DNA from: Brachypodium distachyon
Taxonomy: Eukaryota; Streptophyta; Magnoliopsida; Poales; Poaceae
Direction of reading: 5' to 3'
Assembly (NCBI RefSeq): GCF_000005505.3
Contig: NC_016133.3
Coordinates: forward strand, 57,873,237-57,937,236
Length of the DNA stretch: 64,000 nt
Shown: piece by piece, positions 37,440-51,157 of the stretch
How the letters are laid out: each line of letters starts with the position of its first letter
Position numbering within the stretch: position 1 is the stretch's first letter
The notes under the pieces: generated by a model
Told to the model about the DNA's origin: nothing
Databases searched by the model: none
The model's input: the letters and a program-made list of their open reading frames with translations, nothing else
Position numbers and translations under genes: made by a program

Positions 37440-40400
37440 GGGCGAGGGGGAGGGCGGAGGGGAGCTAGGGTTTTAGGAGGGTTTAGGCTTGCAGAGTACT
37501 CTGCTCGAGAAGCACCGCGGAGTGGGGAAGAAGAAAGAAGAAGCTGGAGGAGCTTGGTGGGTTCTGACTTCTGAGATTCTGGCCCCACAGCCTCTGCTTT
37601 TTGCGGGGGGGTTTCCGGACGGCGGTGGTGAGCTCGAGGGGAGGGCCCACATGTCAGTGACACCGAGGCTTTTGGCCTTTGTGCGAATCAAAAGAAGCAT
37701 GTGCTTGTTTGACAAGTTGATGGTGGGCTTTTTTTTTTTGAGAAACCAATCAGGTGGGCTTAGCTTGGGATACGGAATGGACCGAAACAAGGCTTGTAGA
37801 CGTAATAAAGCCCAAACAAGAAGATAATTTGGGCTGAGATGGCCAACAGCCTAATCCTTTTGCCACTCAATCGAATCAGGGCTTTGAGAGGTGGATGCGG
37901 GCCTCACTGATCGTGGTCACGAGGTCCGCTGAATGCCATGATCTGCACCTGGGCTCTGGAGCCTAGAAACGGCTTTTATCCAGTTGTTGTAGGTTAGCAC
38001 CTTTTGAACAGTTCTATTCTTCCAAGTGGTGATTTTGAAGAGCTCCGTGACATGCTGACAGGGAGCACCCTTTCCGGACCAGTCATCTTGCCAGAACACA
38101 GAAATAACAGACGACAATCAACATTTTTTTTGCATATGAAGCTGTAGGCTAATTCGAGTTACTTCCTTTGTTCCTTAAATTAAGCCCTATATTGTTTCCT
38201 TTGACCGAGTTTTTATCAAAAATTACTCTATTAATATATACTATTTTGAAATAAAATTGATATCATTGTATTCGTATTGAAAGTGCTTGCTTATAGCTAT
38301 GATTTGTATCACATAAGTCACGCATCGATGAAGTAATCATTGGTCAAACACTCGGTCAAAAAAAACAATATACGTCCTGATTTAAAGAACGGAGGGAGTA
38401 ATTCATAAGCCTTATGCTCAGAAAATTAATAATGTCCAGTTGAAAATCAATTATGTCGTCGCAAACTCGTGTCACGGTCTTGTCCTTTAATTGCGTAGTC
38501 CACTAAAAACTGCACAAGTTGGCACTTGTTCTATCGTAAACACAGCGTGTTAATCTGACAGACAAAAAACTCGTTTTGTTTTTGTTTCTGTCTCTCATGA
38601 TTGTAAGCGAGTGTCATCACGGATACGCTGACATATTAACCATATTTGACATTGTCATGGGTTAGCACTCGCGACATGCTGTTTTTTTTAACCTAAAATG
38701 TGACCAGATTCTTGACACCTTTGCAGCCATGCTCAGTTCATGGGTCTATCAGACAGCTTATCTTTTTAATTCTGAAACCGACATATAACTTATTTGTAGT
38801 AAAACGTATTACTAGTAATTTTATTTTGACCTTTCCATAACGGAACAGAAATATCATACGGACACAGCTATCAACATGGTAAGCAGAGCTGACACCAAGG
38901 TTTTCGCTCGCCGCCTACCGCTAACAAACCAAAACTAGGTAAAAAAAATGCATATCAATAATCAACTGTCTGCAATGAACCTGCGTATAATTAGAAGTCA
39001 CCGCACGTCCGAGACAGGGGTTGAAACTGAATACCCGATCGAAAGCAACGAGTACATTTTACTACTGTATTAGAGCTCAGTTTAATCGATTCCCTGCAAT
39101 CTGCATACGAAAAATACTTGACTTTTGTTGCTGGAAAAAAATATCTTAACCCGTTAAGGGGCTAAGACTTAAACTAAGGAGTACAAAATAAACTGATATG
39201 CAAGTTTAACTAGCGAAATAATAGACTCTGCAGCAGTATAAAAAGCTTACTGTCGCCTGCAGCAAGTGGGGCTGCGGAAAGCAGCAGCTGCAGAGGCAGG
39301 ACAAGGACTGTATCCTTTGCACGGTCAGCAGCACTCATTAGTGTCTCCAGTCAGTTAGTGTGTTTGTGGGCACTTCCCAGCTTCAGCCTTCAGACAGCGA
39401 GCGAAACGACGAGTAGTAGCGGTCGGAATGCTTCCTTTCCTGCAAAGTTGGACAAAACGGTTGGGAAAAAAGATCAAACACCGGCGCTGAAACCTGCACA
39501 CGTCGGCCGTTGGATGCTATAGTAGTGCTACTACGGGCCTATCTGCGACTTAGGAAAGCAACGTGTAAACAGCCATGTACGTAACCAGGTTGCAGGGTCC
39601 AAGAACATAATATTGCAGTATCTAAGAGTCTGAGAACATATCAGAGCAGCCTCCAATTTCCATCAGAATTACAATGAAATTTACACTCCTATGATCCTAT
39701 CTAACAACAGAGATCTGAGAATGCAATTTGATGCAATGTAGTCGTAGCAGAGCAGAATTAGCGGTTATGAAACACCGATTCCGTCACATTTTGTGGCTCC
39801 ATATATCTGGTTCGATGACCAAAAGTGTCTTGGTGTCCTTGTCAGTACAGCGAGTCAGTGATCCGTTGATTCGTGCCCAGGACTCCACCGGACAGTTGCG
39901 AGGGGCTAGCTAGCTCAAGTCACAACCACCCAGGAAGGAAGCCGTAGTTGAACTAATCATCAAGCCATGGCATGAAAGCTCCCCTTGGCTTCTTCGCCTG
40001 TTATTTTCATTGGCAAACAAGATGGGATGGATGAAACTGTAGCTATCGACCCATTGGGTTAATTTCGCGCGTATTGTACATTCAGACAGTTGTTGGCTGC
40101 ATTAGTTTAGTTATTACTGCTCGATCCATCTCGTTGACAGCACCGTACATATGTACCTGCTTGATTCGAGCTAGGTATATATAACTAACTGAGGAGTTGT
40201 AAGCTGATCGATTGCCGCAAAGTATTAATTTCCATGCAAGAACACGGGAGAAGATAACAGTGGATTAATTTGTTCTTCCACTTGGTTAAATTATTGATTA
40301 ACCCTTGTTGTATTATATCACCAGACAGTGCTGCGACATGCGGTGTGCCAAAGCAAATAACTTATGGCACAGTTAGAAACCCATGTCCGGAAGGAACCGC

Positions 40401-41525
40401 GCCTCTGAGTTGGACCCAATGAGCATGGTCCCTATCATCGATCGCATAGGAGACTTTTATTTTATTTTTGCACATGACCGGTAAATACGAAAGTATATAT
40501 ATCAACTACAGGAACACAAAACTTCTTATGTCGAACACCCTTCCGAAAAATAACCCGCGCGGAGTCGTAGGATGACGATCTTCGGTGCTACACCGGGAGA
40601 AAGTTCATAAACACGACAATTCAACAATGAGTCAAAAACAAAAGTGGATAAAAAAACAGAGACAATGATTTCATGTTGTATGAAATGGAAATGGGCGAGA
40701 TTGAGCCTTTTTCTTAAAAAAACACTGTTTTTTATGAGAAAACCTTTGTGGAAAAAAGAAATTGACAATAGGAGGGTGATCTTTTGGGAGAGAGTTTATA
40801 AACCCAGAGACTTATTAATCACGAGTCGTCCGCCCAATTAACATCCTATGCAACAGACAAGAGGTATATAGGTGGCTTACAAGTGGCTCGAGTCGGAAGC
40901 ATGAACTCACCGGCATCCGCTATGACAAATCACAACCTAAATCTTGTTAATTGGAACCCCATGCCCGGAATTATACAACCATCTTCTTCTCTATCACGGT
41001 AAGACTTTGATCAATACATCCCTCAATACGGGAATACGTGGACGAGTACTCCTTTGATAATGACAACCAATTTGCTACGCTTGTTAATGGTTCCTTTCGT
41101 GGGGTCATGGTAGTTTGAACCTTCAACGAGGAATGCATGCATTGCAGCCCTGGCCTGTCTCTGTGGAGCAGGAGGAAATCAAAAGGGGTTCCCAGAGAGC
41201 AAGAGCAACTTTATCTTATTGCTTAACTTGTTGTCAATGGGAAATGATGCAATTTGTGTGCACAGAACGAAGGAGACAAGTCGCGCAGGACAGCGGGTGG
41301 GGAAGATTAGGGACCAAGAATCCCTCTGTAAGCCTGTATCCTTGCGCCTGTCGTCTTCCATCTTTCCTCTGTTGCACCTGGTCCTGTGCATGCATGTGTT
41401 ATATATTTATGCTGTCTTTATGCCTGCCATATCTTCTTTTCCAAATAATGTGTAGAACCCACATGCAAATTATAACTGTTCCAATAATGCAAGTGTACAT
41501 TATCATATTCTATCTGCATATATAA
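37440..41525. other. Gene-poor stretch, first part
   Basis: Starts with the promoter of the OEP64 gene (37440 to about 37800). The rest is AT-rich with one full Stowaway-type element (38162-38398, listed separately). No open frame has a recognisable domain; no tRNA or known miRNA was recognised by eye. Confidence 0.5.
38162..38398. mobile_element. Stowaway-type MITE, 237 bp
   Basis: Flanked by TA. The left end cttcctttgttccttaaatt pairs with the right end (read backwards) ctccctccgttctttaaatc. Inner arms: gaccgagtttttatcaaaaa near the left and tggtcaaacactcggtcaaa near the right. No coding frame. Confidence 0.88.
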
Positions 41526-41699
41526 AGATCATCTAAAATATCTGCATGTATAAAGCCTACGCCTGATGCAGCACTGAATCCTTGGGAATATGCAGGTGGC
41601 TTGCAGGTTGCAGCAGAACCTGGCGATGTTAGTATAACCAGATTTGAAGAAGCCCTTAACATTGAACTTGGACAGAACAGGACAAGAGGCTCCAAATGA
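41526..41699 (+). pseudogene. Coding-like fragment, unrecognised
   Basis: An open frame without Met, ending at tga 41697-41699, whose last 46 codons look like real protein: it contains PDAALNPWEYAGG, VAAEPGDVSITRFEEALNIE and ends RTRGSK. The composition (charged and hydrophobic residues alternating) is unlike neighbouring non-coding frames. It could be a 3'-terminal exon fragment of a gene captured or left behind here. No upstream exon, promoter or partner was found. I do not recognise the source protein. Confidence 0.4.
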
Positions 41700-43788
41700 A
41701 GCTTTAACAAAGGGAGCTAGGTTGGTGCATGTGTCTCTAACTATATATATCAACCAGGCCACTCATTTCAGCACACTTTTGGATGCATCGGTCACCGTGG
41801 GTTAAACCCCAAAGCGAGCATGGTCCGAGGCATTTGGCTCCTTCTGACGGTGACGGAGCGCTGGCCCTGATCAGGAGTGTTGAGGAGGGCAAAGAGCGTC
41901 ATCGGCAAAAGAGATCTGGGTGGAATAATATCCAAGGCGACGAATGCTTGGAGGTTCTTTGGTTTGTTGGCTGCACCAACTCCCTCTCCCCACACATATG
42001 TCAAAAGAGGGTGTCATCACTTAATTTTGCCTGTCAGTCTGACAGTCTGAATTTTTATAAATTGACATGTCTTTTCTCTCTATCTTTTTTGAACTGTTGG
42101 ACTTGGACATGCCTTTCCTTCTACGTACTACTGCATGCCGTGAAACAAGTGTGCGTTCCAAGCCTTTGTTTGCCCGCAGGGGCCACATTAATTTGTTCAA
42201 CGCTATGAAAGTAAACCGAATGCGATGGTGATGCATGGTCGACTAGCTAAGTTGAGTTCTGATCGACTCTGTTTTGGTACTCTTCTCGATTCTGTAACAC
42301 CTTGCGCCCAAAGTTTGCTGAGATTTGGCAAAGCCACTGTCTGCAAAGACTGGAACAACTCTGAAGAAATTAATATCCTCAAGCATGAATGAGCTGAAGA
42401 GCGCCTTTCGAACCGTCAGTTTGTAGTTTTCCTTGCCTTTTAAGCTCTGAATGGATGAATTCGTCTTGTATTAGCTAGCACAGTCAATCGATCCAGGCGT
42501 CAGCGGAGATCACAGCAGATCAATTCGTGGGTTTAAATATATGCGTGGCCTATGAGATAACAGGTTGGTGAGAATTTGAAGCAGCTGGCGTTTTGTGCCT
42601 TGGACCATGCATGACTCACTGCGAGATCAAGAATCTTTCAGCCTGTACGAGCTAAATTAGAGGCACGTATACGTCTATATGTGCATGGCTGCTGTCATTT
42701 GGGTAGTTAATTAATCCTGGTTACGTTACATACACAGGTGCTAGGAAATGTCATGCATGCTAGCTAGCCGCATGCACAATTATTTAGGACAAGGTGCAAC
42801 CCACCGTCATCCTCCGTCAGAATTATGGTGTTCATATGGCAATGCTCACATTAAATTCACTACGGAGTACTAAAAATGTTTTATCTCCAACAGCAAAGAA
42901 CAATCGAATACTATAAATCTACAGTAATAAACCGGGGACTAGATCGAGTGATATATATATATATATACTTGGAGTCTTCAGAAAGGAGCAGCATGCATGC
43001 ATGGAACCGATACAGAGCGTACAAATACGCATGTGTGTATGCAGCTGAGTGCTATTGCTTCACATGACATGCATAACATGACACGTACCTACGTATACAC
43101 GACTAACAAACTACGTAGACTTGAAAGCTTGCTCATTACACAAATGGAAAAATGTATAGGTTGACATCGATCAGAGGATTGGGAGAAAAGGTGCCAGACA
43201 AAGCAGAGCCTTGACTAAAGATTGCAATATATATATATATTTTAACGGTGGTTTTGCTATTTCTAAGACGAAGACTAAGATAATTATTTTGAAGTCGACG
43301 TTAACAACCGTCTGATCAAAGCATTGAGATTCGTGTAAGATTTCACGCAAATACAAAAGGATGAGAAAACCTTGATCCGATCGATGGCAACAATTGTCTA
43401 CTGAGGAACAACTATTTTTAAGTCTACTGACATATAAACACTCCCATATTTTAAAGGCAGCTATCGATCACAGGAGCTATAACCTACGTACGAAATTAAA
43501 GCATACTCCAAATAACCCTACTCTACAAGGGTCTAGAACCAAATCAAACCTACAATTAAACAACTCATCAGTAAACCAAATCCACTATGGAGTACTATAG
43601 AACAAGTATCAGAACAAACGAAGAAAAATAAATTAATGCTGTCCGAACGTTTCTTCCCAAAGACAAAGAAATTAAACAAGCCAGATCTTCTCGTCACACA
43701 CATATATACCGTTTGGATTTGGGCGACAAATAGCCGCAGTTTCACGACGAGGTAATTACCCGGAGCCACCAAACACACGCGTATGGTA

Positions 43789-43902
43789 CTTTCTCCGTCA
43801 CATATTAAGTGTCTTTCTGTTACATGTATCCAGGCGTCTTTTAGACATCGATACATTCACATTTTAGACAAATTTGAGTCATTTGATATGAGACGGAGGG
43901 AG
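43789..43902. mobile_element. Stowaway-type MITE
   Basis: About 114 bp. The left end ctttctccgtcacatattaa pairs with the right end (read backwards) ctccctccgtctcatatcaa; it has the caaatttgagtcattt block. A TA precedes the left end; the right target copy is unclear because agatggagta follows. Confidence 0.82.
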
Positions 43903-44532
43903 ATGGAGTATGTACAGAGCCCTACTGAGATACGGTAAAGAAAAGAAAGGAGCTGTTCTTGTCGACACAGCTAGCTAGCTAAGCTAAGCCTCTCCATCGG
44001 CCGAGGGACCCTGAAAGCAACATGGGAACGTACGTCGTCGTTCGTTAATTTAACTATGAGCCATGTGGAGGGGAAGAAGGTGGAGATCGTGACGATACAT
44101 GACCCGTGGAAGGAACAACGTTGCGTGCATGGGGAGGGCTCGCTTTTCGCGCGCGGCCCCATGAACGCCGCCGAGCACGTTAAACCCGTCGACGCGAACT
44201 GAAAATTCAAATGGTTAATTTGATCGAGCCGGCCGGCCGGCGGCCTCGATCTGTTACAGTGTTACTGCGTGGAGGCCCAGTTGTTATATATGACGATGAC
44301 TGACGAGCGAATCTCTAATCCGGGACAGCTAGCTTATTTGGTTGCAGCTAGCTCAGCGACCTGCTGCACTGCATGCATGGCTGTTAATTTGTCAATGACA
44401 TGTACGTTTCGGCAAAGTCAAGTGGATATGTACGTGCATATGCTAGCTACGTTGCTTGAGCTTCATACATGTCGAAGTGCGTGTGCAATCTACGACGAGA
44501 ATATTCTGCCCGGACGTACAGATCGAAGAGAT

Positions 44533-44620
44533 ATTCCCTCACTCACATGTTAATCGAGTCGAGGCACAGATACATTCATATTTTGACAAATTTGAGTCAC
44601 TTAATATGCGACGGAGGGAG
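44533..44620. mobile_element. Internally deleted Stowaway-type MITE
   Basis: The right half is well kept (tttgagtcacttaatatgcg acggagggag then ta). The left end attccctcactcacatgtta is diverged, and part of the middle is missing compared with the other copies of this family in the window. Left limit approximate. Confidence 0.65.
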
Positions 44621-44908
44621 TACATGTTGCTGAAATTGATGCACACATATGTACAACCAAGGGCGGAGCTGCATAGTCCCTCCCTGGTGCACAGACACCA
44701 GGTTCCAAATTTTTTTTACTAGCAATTAGGACAAAAGGTTACAATGTGCGCCAAGTTAGATCAAGAAAAGTGCGTCATGTCTTGAAATTTCATTTCATTT
44801 GCATACAACAATGCATTATCGTGCACCAGGTCATTCTTTTCTCTAGCTCCGCCCCTGTGTACAACAACCGTTTAGACTTGTGCGGTAATGGTTACTTAGT
44901 TTCTTGTA

Positions 44909-45029
44909 CTCCCTCCGTCCAACAAAGGATGTCTCAAATTTGTCAAAATTTGGATGTATCTAGACATGACTTAATGTATAGATGCATTCAAATTTAGACA
45001 AAGTTAAGACATCCTTGTTGGACGGAAGG
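44909..45029. mobile_element. Stowaway-type MITE
   Basis: About 121 bp after a TA. The left end ctccctccgtccaacaaagg pairs with the right end (read backwards) ccttccgtccaacaaggatg; the inner blocks gatgtctcaaatttgtc and acaaagttaagacatcc are also inverted. No coding frame. Confidence 0.85.
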
Positions 45030-46324
45030 CAAACTTTGATTTTTTTTTTCCAGCAAGCTAGTAAACATTCATGCTGGGCCGGTACTTCTTTTTTTGGGGC
45101 ACCACCCTGCTGCTTGGCGGCTTGGCTCTCGTGAAGTCGCCGCGGGTATCGATCAGTCATGCATTCGGAGTTTCTCATTTTTATTCTTCGTTGGGGGTAC
45201 GTATTCATCAGAGTTTCCCTCTGGTCGCACTATGAAATGCAGGAAACAATTAACATATGCATCATGCAGACGGTACCTTTAGTACCTACCTAATCAACGC
45301 ATTTATATATACTTATTACAAATTTTGGGGTTGCACGAGATACGACTACGCCCGGAGTCCAACCTCTGCACACGCAATTCCCAGCTGTGAACTCTGTCAT
45401 TAATTTAGTACACTTGCACATTTTTTCTCTTAGGTTCAGGATAGATCCCACTCCAATTACTTATGCATATACATAGGCAAGTTAGGTACCCATTGGGAAA
45501 AGAATATATGTGCCGCATGTAGGTACTAAGATATCCCCAGGAATCTACTTATCTACATGTTGGCTGGCATGTGTGCATGCAAATGGTGTATCTGCTGCAC
45601 ACTGTGTGATATAATACAGGTTCGTAATTCCAAGTACAACATTACCAGTACAATATGTATATATGTGTAGTACAAACTTTGTAGGCATATGTAATATATA
45701 ACTAGATAAAGAAACCAATTGGTGCCGGGATAATATAAGGTTCCTGTCAAACAAGAGTTGTTGAAATTGCGCCAGTTTAGTGTGACACTTCCAGCAGGAA
45801 CCTACTTCTGAATAGTGTTGCTCATTTTATATGGATTATGAAAATAACACTGAAGCACACACACCAGGGCCCCCAGCGAGTAATGACAGTATATATATGC
45901 TAGCTAGGATATATACATCGTACGAGATATCAGACATGTGCTAATGAGCTAATTAATTAATGGTCACTTGACAATTATAACAAGTGAAATATCATACTTG
46001 CACAGAACAACGACCAAAACAAAAGAAGTAAGGCTTCAGGAAATTAAACACCTTGTTTGAAAACACAGTATCTGTATCTGTATGTGCTTGCTTGACCAAG
46101 TTAATACTCCTACCTAGCAGCCAAGCAAGCACTCATAGTCCAAAAGTCAGCGACACATATCAAATATCAAGGGCCCTTATTTTAGTGTGGACACCAAGAC
46201 CCTTGCCCTCCAGCGCTTGACATGTACACCGCATACTCAAATGATCAAAGGGCAAACCAGTCCATTCTACTTAAAATAAAAATTAAGTCTGAAATGGGTT
46301 CAGGACACCAGGATTTCTTCGCCT

Positions 46325-46332
46325 TTATATAG
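46325..46332 (+). promoter_or_regulatory. Likely TATA box of the MYB gene
   Basis: The motif ttatatag follows gcc at 46321-46324 and lies about 135 bases before the start codon. A transcription start near 46355 would give a leader of about 105 bases, a normal length. Confidence 0.6.
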
Positions 46333-46462
46333 AGGAAGCTGTGTTCCGGTGACCAGCCATCCTTGGCACAGGAAACCCAAGGACCAAGCTAGGGAGGCAG
46401 ATAGATTGTCTCCCTTCTTCCCACCTGCACCATCCTACCCTGATCCTATCTCAATCCTATCA

Positions 46463-47681
46463 ATGGGGAGGTCTCCTTGCTGCGATGAGAATGGCCTCAA
46501 GAAGGGCCCTTGGACCGCTGAAGAAGACCAGAAGCTCACAGACTACATCGACAAGCATGGCCATGGGAGCTGGAGAGCACTGCCTAAGCTTGCAGGTATG
46601 CGAAACACGCCGCTCTTTTCTGTTTCAGCACCAGGCACGAATGCCATGGCTAGCTTTTTCGTGCAGAATGTAGCTCATGTTCTGCTTCCATGTATGTCAC
46701 AGGACTCAACAGGTGTGGCAAGAGCTGCAGGCTGAGATGGACTAACTACCTGAGGCCAGACATCAAGAGAGGAAAGTTCACCCCAGAGGAAGAGCAGACC
46801 ATCCTCCAGCTCCACTCCGTCCTTGGCAACAAGTACTGCACCGTACCTATCAAATATCTCCCATATATGTCTACATGTTGATCTAATCTTCAAGAAAGTC
46901 ATATCGGACATGTTGTGCTCTTGCTAACACGTGTGAAACTGTTGTGTCAACCAGGTGGTCAGCCATCGCTAAGCACCTCCCAGGAAGGACCGACAACGAG
47001 ATCAAGAACTTCTGGAACACCCACCTGAAGAAGAAGCTGATCCAGATGGGCTTCGACCCGATGACGCATCGACCAAGAACGGACTTCTTCGCTGCCCTGC
47101 CACAGCTCATCGCACTAGCCAACCTCCGCCAGCTCGTGGAGCAGCGGCCATGGGATGAACACACACCCAACCAGCTGCAAACCGAGGCAGTCCAGGCAGC
47201 AAAGCTAGAGTACTTGCAGTGCCTGCTTCAGTCCGCAGCGGCCATTGCCGCTAGCCCCAGCTCCAGCAGTATCAACACCATCCCCGGTGACCTGGAGCAG
47301 ATTAGCCTCCTGAGTCCTCCTCAGATATCTTCACTGTCTTCGCTGTCGTCTCCAAGGATCCTGGAGGGTATCAATTGCCAAGACTTGGTAACTGGACAAC
47401 TGCCTGACATCCAGATGCCTAGTAGCTCCTTTTTCGAACAGCCTATCATTAACGGTACCAACCAGAACTCAGATTACACTGCAAACAGTGGCCAGGGGGA
47501 GAATGGCACCCCGAAATCGCTGCTCATGTCGGAGAACTCCCTTCCACCACTTGCCGACTTCCCCATTTCCAACCTCGGCGATGCATGCAGCACCTCAATC
47601 TGTGATGCTGATGGCAACAGCACTCAACTCCCTATTTGGTCCGACTCATTTTATGATCAGTTCATGAGCGAGTTTGCATGA
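46463..47681 (+). CDS. R2R3-MYB transcription factor (MYB9/MYB107/MYB39-like)
   Basis: DNA-binding activator or repressor in the nucleus. Three exons with the classic R2R3-MYB sizes: 46463-46595 (133), 46703-46832 (130), 46955-47681; 329 residues. R2 covers about 11-62 ([15 protein letters not shown], three spaced Trp), R3 about 64-115 (first Trp replaced by Phe in [11 protein letters not shown]; then [20 protein letters not shown]). The N-terminus MGRSPCC is typical. After R3 comes [26 protein letters not shown], which in plant relatives marks the group containing MYB9, MYB107 and MYB39, several of which control suberin genes; this placement is from memory of the family. The C-terminus is acidic and Ser-rich ([10 protein letters not shown] end). 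The start is fixed by the MGRSPCC context. An in-frame upstream ATG at 46349 lies in the leader and is unlikely to be used. Confidence 0.93.
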
Positions 47682-50600
47682 TTTTTGACTGCAAGTGTGT
47701 GTTACTCTTCGGTTTGATTTTCCAGTTTTAGTTTCCCACATCTTGCCTCCTATTTGTGATGTGGTTTCCATTTTAGTGATATAGTTCCAGTTGGATTATT
47801 TTTAGCGCTATAGCTTCTCCTATGCATTGGCAATTCATATGCTCCTATGCCGATACAGTATACACAAAAAGACTTGTACATAATCATCAGCTCCTATCTA
47901 CAATTCCCTTCTGGAATTTTATGCGTGTTATTTTTCTTGCAATTTCCTAGTTTAATTGTTTCATGGGAGTCTAGAATCCTGCTCACTAACTCCTAAATAA
48001 TATATGTTTTGGTCAAAAAAAGAACTCCCAAATAACATATTGTGTCACTATAATGCTATAAGAACTGCAGGCCTGTGAATAGTACTATATAACATGTGGC
48101 ATGCTAACCATTTTCTAAATGCCAACGTGTATTAGTTGCAGACCTCCACACCCATATATAATAATAAGAGAATAACACAATTTGAATACTCAACTATCAA
48201 CATATCGTAAAATCAAGATTTACTGATTACCAGCACAAGAACAGAGTTGCAGATCAGCCTAAGACTATTATGCCTCAATATGTAGAGAAGAAACAGAGAT
48301 CAGTGTGTTGTTTTTCAAAGAATGCTTGTGTTCTCTGCAAGTTGCAAACATTTTTATTGAACAAATGATATGATGCTCAAAGAAGAAACCTTCTAGAAGC
48401 TACTATTGGCAGTAGAAGGCTGCAAGATATGTGAAAGAAACTTGTCTTCCTAGGCAGTTATAGGAAGTTGACTAAAATCTTCCGTGTCAAAAGAGAGACT
48501 AGAAAGCAAGTAGCAATGATAGGAAGGATCCAAGCACCTAAAACATATGCTGATGTCACTACTAATATTCAATTATACTAATCATGCATGAGCCGTCAGC
48601 TTTTCTGAAGCACTGGTAGTGTTTTCCCATTTCAGTTGTCATGACGTCCTTGTCAGATATCAAACATATTGAGGCTTGAAACAGTTTAAAATTTACTTAT
48701 TAGTTATTTTAAAGTGTTAGGCTTTCTAGTGAGCAGGTACTAGCTGATGTCTTTTCCTCCAAGACATTGACGGCTAACATTAACAAACTCAATTAAAATC
48801 AAACAATAACAGCACAGCTTTATTTGACACTCACAAGTGCCAGTTTTCAGATTTTTCTATATAAAGGTGTGAATAGAGTTTGGTTAAGTTTTGGTATAAC
48901 CAAGGACATTTGAGAAAAGTAAGCAAATCAAGGGGCTATCTATGATCGATGCCACAGGTTGGCTGTTGCATTAAGCTTCCTATGTCAGTGGAAGAAAATG
49001 AGCATGGAAGTGAAATCATAGGTAGCACACCTATTGAAAGTCGAAAATTACAGAGTAGTTGGAACTGGCAAAGAAAAATGCATAGAAGACACAACTAGAC
49101 AAACCCATCCTATTCAGGCCACACAATGCTTTAATATTTGAAACAGTCCTGCTGAATAAGTCTTCATACAATTTTCATATTTGATACGATATCACATAGC
49201 TGTTGAATTTAATCGCAACATCATGGTTTATTTAGAGGTGTTCTTTTTTTCTATCGACTGGATACATAGAAAATGATTTCCGTCAACGGTAATCTTCGCT
49301 GATGTTATCAACAGGTCCTAACATAGACTGAAACAAAATATTTACGAAAGGTGAAAGTAATCGTGCAATGGGAATCTGATTCTAATCCTGTGTGACATGA
49401 GCAATTTCCTGTTTAATCTTTAGCAAGTAAAACTGCAATTCGCTAGTTATTATGCATCTGGAGGCACAGCCAATAATCTATAACGTGAAGCTGGTTGACA
49501 ACTAATGCTTCTTCGCAAAAAAAAAAGGTTGACAACTAATGCTGACCATTATAGTTTTGCAGGCCCTAGTAACTTGAAGCTGTATTGGGCATTTGTGTTG
49601 CCACCATACAGAGTGCTCTCCCGAGAGGAAATGGATTTCCCTTCGGTTTTATTTTTGTTTTTGTTGTTCACAGTAAGAAGTAACATTTGATTTGTATAAA
49701 GGCTGATATCCCCTCTATTTCTTATCTACCCAACTAGTTTATCAGCACATCACTATTGAACAATGCTCATGTGGAACTTTTATCAAAAAAGAAGAACGGA
49801 TGTTATCTTCAGTGTCAGCATATCAATCCAACAATTGAACCCACCTACATTACTGAGGTGCTGACTAGACAGTGAGCAGAAAATAAGAACAAGGATTGAC
49901 TAAACCAAAGTCTCGTGGGTGAAGCCTGTGCTCCATATCAACTTAGGATTTTACAACAGGGACCAGAATTGCAATTTTCGCTAAAGGACCAGAATTGAAA
50001 ATAAGTGAACTGTTAAGAATATAAATGAATGCGATTCGCAAGCTTTATGAAAAAAAACTGCAGCACACTTAAGAGACTAAAGTAAAAGCTGTAAATCAAC
50101 AGTAATATGAAGCTAAGTGTCCGACACTCCAACACAAGAAAAATGAACTATACATAGTTTTAAAATATTTTTTAATAGTAAATTGAGCAAAACAAGGAGG
50201 CAGAACTCCCCAAACTATTATAGATATGAGTTGAATTCTCTGATCGTTCTTCACATCCATTTATCTTCTTAACAGTTCACTTATTTACCATTGGCAATGA
50301 AGCATGATTCAAATTAAGTAAGCACTATGAATGGTGTCTGATGTGATTATTCCAAAGGTGATTCAAGCAGTTTGTTAACCATTAAGGGCACACTCATACA
50401 AAACTTTGTTATGGTGAATTAAATAAGCTTTTTGGACACTTAAGGAGACCGAGTAAACAACAAATGACCAGCTTATTTGTTAAAAAAAAATATGTGCGTT
50501 GCATGGCAAAGACTCAAAAGTCAAAACAGTATTCATGTGTTTTCTGGAGCTTGATGTTGAAGGCAATGTGGTACCTTGCTCCTTCCATTTCTAATTACCA

Positions 50601-51157
50601 GCCTATATAAGCTTTAGCTAACAGAGTGTCACCAGTGGTCAGTCTCACCATTTGATGCTCTAGTATTTTGGGGGTTGGCAAGTACCAATACTATTCTTGT
50701 AATCCAGGAACCTAAGTTCCACAACAACGGTATACAGTGTTTATAGTTGTAGCGCACCAAACTTAAATGGTGCAACAAAGTTTTCAACTGCAATCAAGTT
50801 TATCCAGGCAGCAATCACTAATTTGATCCAGCTGAACATACTGCCAAAGCATGTAGGCCAGGTATGGGGAGCTGCCTAGCCTTGACAACTGAATAGCACA
50901 TGCTCCTTATGCGTAGTTCATACAGCAAGAAAACAAGAGCATACATGGATAGAACAGAGAGGCAGAACTTCCAAACAAACTGAATTTACAAAAGGAATTG
51001 GTAATAGAACTTCTGGTTCTGGCAGCAAGGACTTGGAAAATGTTACTCTGAATTACAGAACAAATCACGATAAGGGATGAAACCACAAACAGAAAGAAAC
51101 CTTCTTTCAAGACATTGCATGGAACTGACTTGGGTAGATTGCCTGCTCTGTTAGTTT
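47682..51157. other. 3.5-kb gene-poor stretch
   Basis: Holds the 3' UTR of the MYB gene at its start and that of the plastid L29 gene (-) at its end. It is AT-rich with no frame showing a domain. One tiny poly-A insertion with a target duplication is listed separately. No complete mobile element recognised. Confidence 0.5.
49493..49543. repeat. 17-bp direct repeat around a poly-A-ended insert
   Basis: The sequence ggttgacaactaatgct occurs at 49493-49509 and 49527-49543. Between the copies are 17 bases, tcttcgc followed by ten A. A target duplication next to a poly-A tail is the signature of target-primed reverse transcription, here of a severely 5'-truncated LINE, SINE or mRNA copy. Confidence 0.7.

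Larger units (their letters stand above)
41700..46324. other. Gene-poor stretch upstream of the MYB gene
   Basis: AT-rich sequence with three Stowaway-type elements (listed separately), short AT dinucleotide runs at about 42950-42966 and 43228-43240, and many GCATGC/CTAGCTAG palindromic bits common in grass promoters. No gene recognised. The last kilobase should hold the regulatory region of the MYB gene. Confidence 0.5.
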
